Origin: Stentor coeruleus | Taxonomy: Eukaryota > Ciliophora > Heterotrichea > Heterotrichida > Stentoridae | Length of the DNA: 40,355 nucleotides | Assembly: GCA_001970955.1 (NCBI GenBank) | Contig: MPUH01000679.1 | Coordinates: 1 to 40,355 of the forward strand | Reading direction: 5' to 3' | Shown: one piece after another, positions 38,689 to 40,355 of the stretch | How positions within the stretch are numbered: position 1 is the stretch's first letter | Layout: the number at the start of each line of letters is the position of its first letter | Notes under the pieces: model-generated | What the model was told of the DNA's origin: nothing | What the model saw: only the letters and a program-made list of their open reading frames with translations | The model's database searches: none | Program-made: the position numbers and the translations under genes

Positions 38689-39852
38689 ATGTTTTTAAGG
38701 CTACCTTATACTTTACCAAAATTTCAGCTAAAAAGATTTATAACATTTCAAAGTTTTGAAGCTGAGGAATGGCAAAGCAAACTACAAAGCTTAAACAACC
38801 TTTCTTATTATACTGATAAAAAGTTACCGAATTTGATTAGAAATTATTATCATATCCATGCTGGAGCACGACTATCTGGTGTTAATACGATATGGTCTTC
38901 TGATAAGACAATTATTGATTCTTTAAATCGACTTTCTAGATATGTTACAAAACTAGATAAGGATAATACGGTGTTGTTGGCTAGAAACTTGAGCTTAATG
39001 GGAATAAAAAATCATGAAATTTGGAAGATAATTGAAACACATATAGTAAAAAGCACTATATCAGAATGTATCCCAAATGATATTATAGCATTAGTTCAAT
39101 CATTAAGCAGTATTGAACGAGATGAACCAAAAGTATGGACTGAAATCGAAAATTTCCTTATGAAAAACTTCTACCCAACTATGAGATTTGACAGTTCACG
39201 ATGCTCTAATTTACTTTTAGGCTTTAAAACTGTTAATCAGGGAACCCCAGAGCTTATTCAACATATAATCAATAATTTATGTGATAAAGCTTTTGAATTT
39301 AAGTCTAGGGATATTGGGAAAATTTTCAAAGCTTTAACATATGAAGAAAATTTCCCAAAAGAACTTCTCAATAAAATTTGTCAAAGAATAAGTGAAGTTA
39401 AAGAAAATTTATTAGAATATGACTTACAAAGGACACTAGGAGGACTTGTTAGATACGGAGCTAACGACAAGGCTATATTTGAAATGGAAGAACATGCTTT
39501 GGAGAATATGAAAACATTGTCGTTGTATCATATTTCTGTTATTGCATTTACATATGCAAAATACAAAGAAAAAGAAATTCAGATTAAAGGTGATAGACAA
39601 AATTTTATGAAAAGCATGGAGCTTTATTTTACTAAACATAACGCCAGGATATTAAGTACAACTACGGGAATATCAAAAGATGTTCAAGAGTTAAGATTAA
39701 TGTGGGCATTTAGTAAGACAAGAGATTTTTCCAATCTCCCTTTATGGGGTAATTATTCGAAAAATTTTCAAAATATTCAATACCTAAGTGGAGAAAGTCA
39801 ATTTTATGTAGAAGATCTCGAAATCTCTATGAAAAATGCAGGACTATTATAG
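38689..39852 (+). CDS. Second helical-repeat protein, probably mitochondrial
   Basis: 387 residues from ATG (MFLRLPYTLPKFQLKRFITF, a basic, aromatic mitochondrial-type presequence with no acidic residue) to TAG. After about residue 30 the protein is a series of helix pairs of about 35-40 residues (DNTVLLARNLSLMGI ... WKIIETHI; NDIIALVQSLSSIERDEPKV; SRDIGKIFKALTYEE; LQRTLGGLVRYGANDKAIF). The L-x-[RQ]-[SN]-L-[SA] helices followed by a W/V-x-x-[IL] helix recall FASTK-type and octotricopeptide repeats used in organelle RNA binding. No RAP domain is visible. The same class of protein is encoded at 30714-32069. Family not assigned. The C-terminus and stop lie in both copies of the overlap at 39827-39965, so the end is secure. 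Confidence 0.85.
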   Translation: MFLRLPYTLPKFQLKRFITFQSFEAEEWQSKLQSLNNLSYYTDKKLPNLIRNYYHIHAGARLSGVNTIWSSDKTIIDSLNRLSRYVTKLDKDNTVLLARNLSLMGIKNHEIWKIIETHIVKSTISECIPNDIIALVQSLSSIERDEPKVWTEIENFLMKNFYPTMRFDSSRCSNLLLGFKTVNQGTPELIQHIINNLCDKAFEFKSRDIGKIFKALTYEENFPKELLNKICQRISEVKENLLEYDLQRTLGGLVRYGANDKAIFEMEEHALENMKTLSLYHISVIAFTYAKYKEKEIQIKGDRQNFMKSMELYFTKHNARILSTTTGISKDVQELRLMWAFSKTRDFSNLPLWGNYSKNFQNIQYLSGESQFYVEDLEISMKNAGLL

Positions 39853-39965
39853 TCTAGTATTTTCAAAGAGATTAGTCTAAATAAGCATAAAAGTTNCTAT
39901 GAAAAATGCAGGACTATTATAGTCTAGTATTTTCAAAGAGATTAGTCTAAATAAGCATAAAAGTT
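39827..39965. repeat. Unmerged contig overlap (69 nt) around N at 39896
   Basis: 39827-39895 and 39897-39965 are identical with offset 70. Both contain the last codons and stop of the helical-repeat gene. Confidence 0.92.
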
Positions 39966-40355
39966 TATAGTCTGGCCATATTTTATAAAATATCTTTTAT
40001 ACGCTGTTGAAACCAAACTTTATACATTTTTATCTATATCCTACCTATTAAAATGGATAAAATTAATTTTTATTTATAAGTCATATATAAAATTATTTTT
40101 AAGTTCTATTATTATAGATTTAGTTAGAAAAATTACTTTATTTAAGAATTCTCTTATGAAATAATTAGCTTTATATTATACTATGAATTAATCAATAATC
40201 ATTTTTAAACATGCTATACAAACAAAGTTATATCAAAAACCAAGTCCCATAGAAAAGTTTGCTAAAGTTTTATTTTTACAAATATATAATTTAAAGGCTT
40301 TGAATTTGATGTTTTACTCCAAGATTTGAAAAAACACTTAGAGAAAACCACGAAA
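39966..40355. other. AT-rich right edge
   Basis: 390 bases with no coding or RNA feature that I can support. Confidence 0.5.

Noticed and set aside
1..40355. TGA read as tryptophan, as in Blepharisma
   Set aside because: No intact gene needs TGA as sense; all Trp codons seen are TGG and frames do not continue usefully past TGA.
1..40355. tRNA or rRNA genes, CRISPR arrays, insertion sequences
   Set aside because: I looked for cloverleaf-like and rRNA core sequences, spaced direct repeats and transposase motifs and found none that I can support.

Overview
The window looks like macronuclear DNA of a heterotrich ciliate, most likely Stentor (inference). It is AT-rich and gene-dense, with long genes that read open in the standard code. 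One intron is visible and it is exactly 15 nt long (37273-37287). Seventeen apparently intact genes end in TAA or TAG and none in TGA, yet TGA is not read as Trp inside them, which argues against Blepharisma. A 15-nt intron combined with the standard code is the published hallmark of Stentor coeruleus.

Six single N characters (17475, 17686, 22118, 22283, 32788, 39896) are each followed by a near-exact copy of the 48-162 bases before them. These are unmerged contig overlaps, not biology. Merging four of them makes 11237-23214 one intron-less gene of about 3,865 codons, and merging another restores a glycosyltransferase gene (32063-33396).

Layout from left to right: a broken small gene (236-596, -); a PKA-type kinase (1014-2003, -); a membrane-anchored papain-family protease (3034-4086, -); a possible leucine-rich-repeat relic and a small ORF (about 4294-4774, +); a class IV sirtuin (4787-5929, -); a rhomboid protease (6218-7063, +); a tandem rhodanese-like protein with a possible prenylation tail (7102-8046, -); a coiled-coil protein (8462-9859, -); a non-coding or decayed stretch (9860-11236); the giant surface protein (11237-23214, -); a head-to-head pair made of a GAF-domain protein (23520-25019, -) and a coiled-coil protein (25000-26892, +); a gene frame-broken by an 88-nt duplication (27324-28257, +); an MLF-like protein (28562-29125, +); a decayed RuvB-like 1 gene (29549-30540, +); a helical-repeat, probably mitochondrial protein (30714-32069, -); a GT69/CAP59-type glycosyltransferase (32063-33396, -); radial spoke protein 3 with a long extra C-terminal region (33657-35972, +); a sugar transporter with the 15-nt intron (36184-37587, -) and a decayed fragment of it just upstream (37906-38082); and a second helical-repeat protein (38689-39852, +).

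These genes do not form an operon or a pathway; they are ordinary single eukaryotic genes with short spacers. The most novel item is the giant protein: seven beta-sandwich-like repeats, about 1,800 residues of furin-like cysteine repeats with three Notch-type LNR modules, about six membrane segments and an 800-residue repeated cytoplasmic tail.
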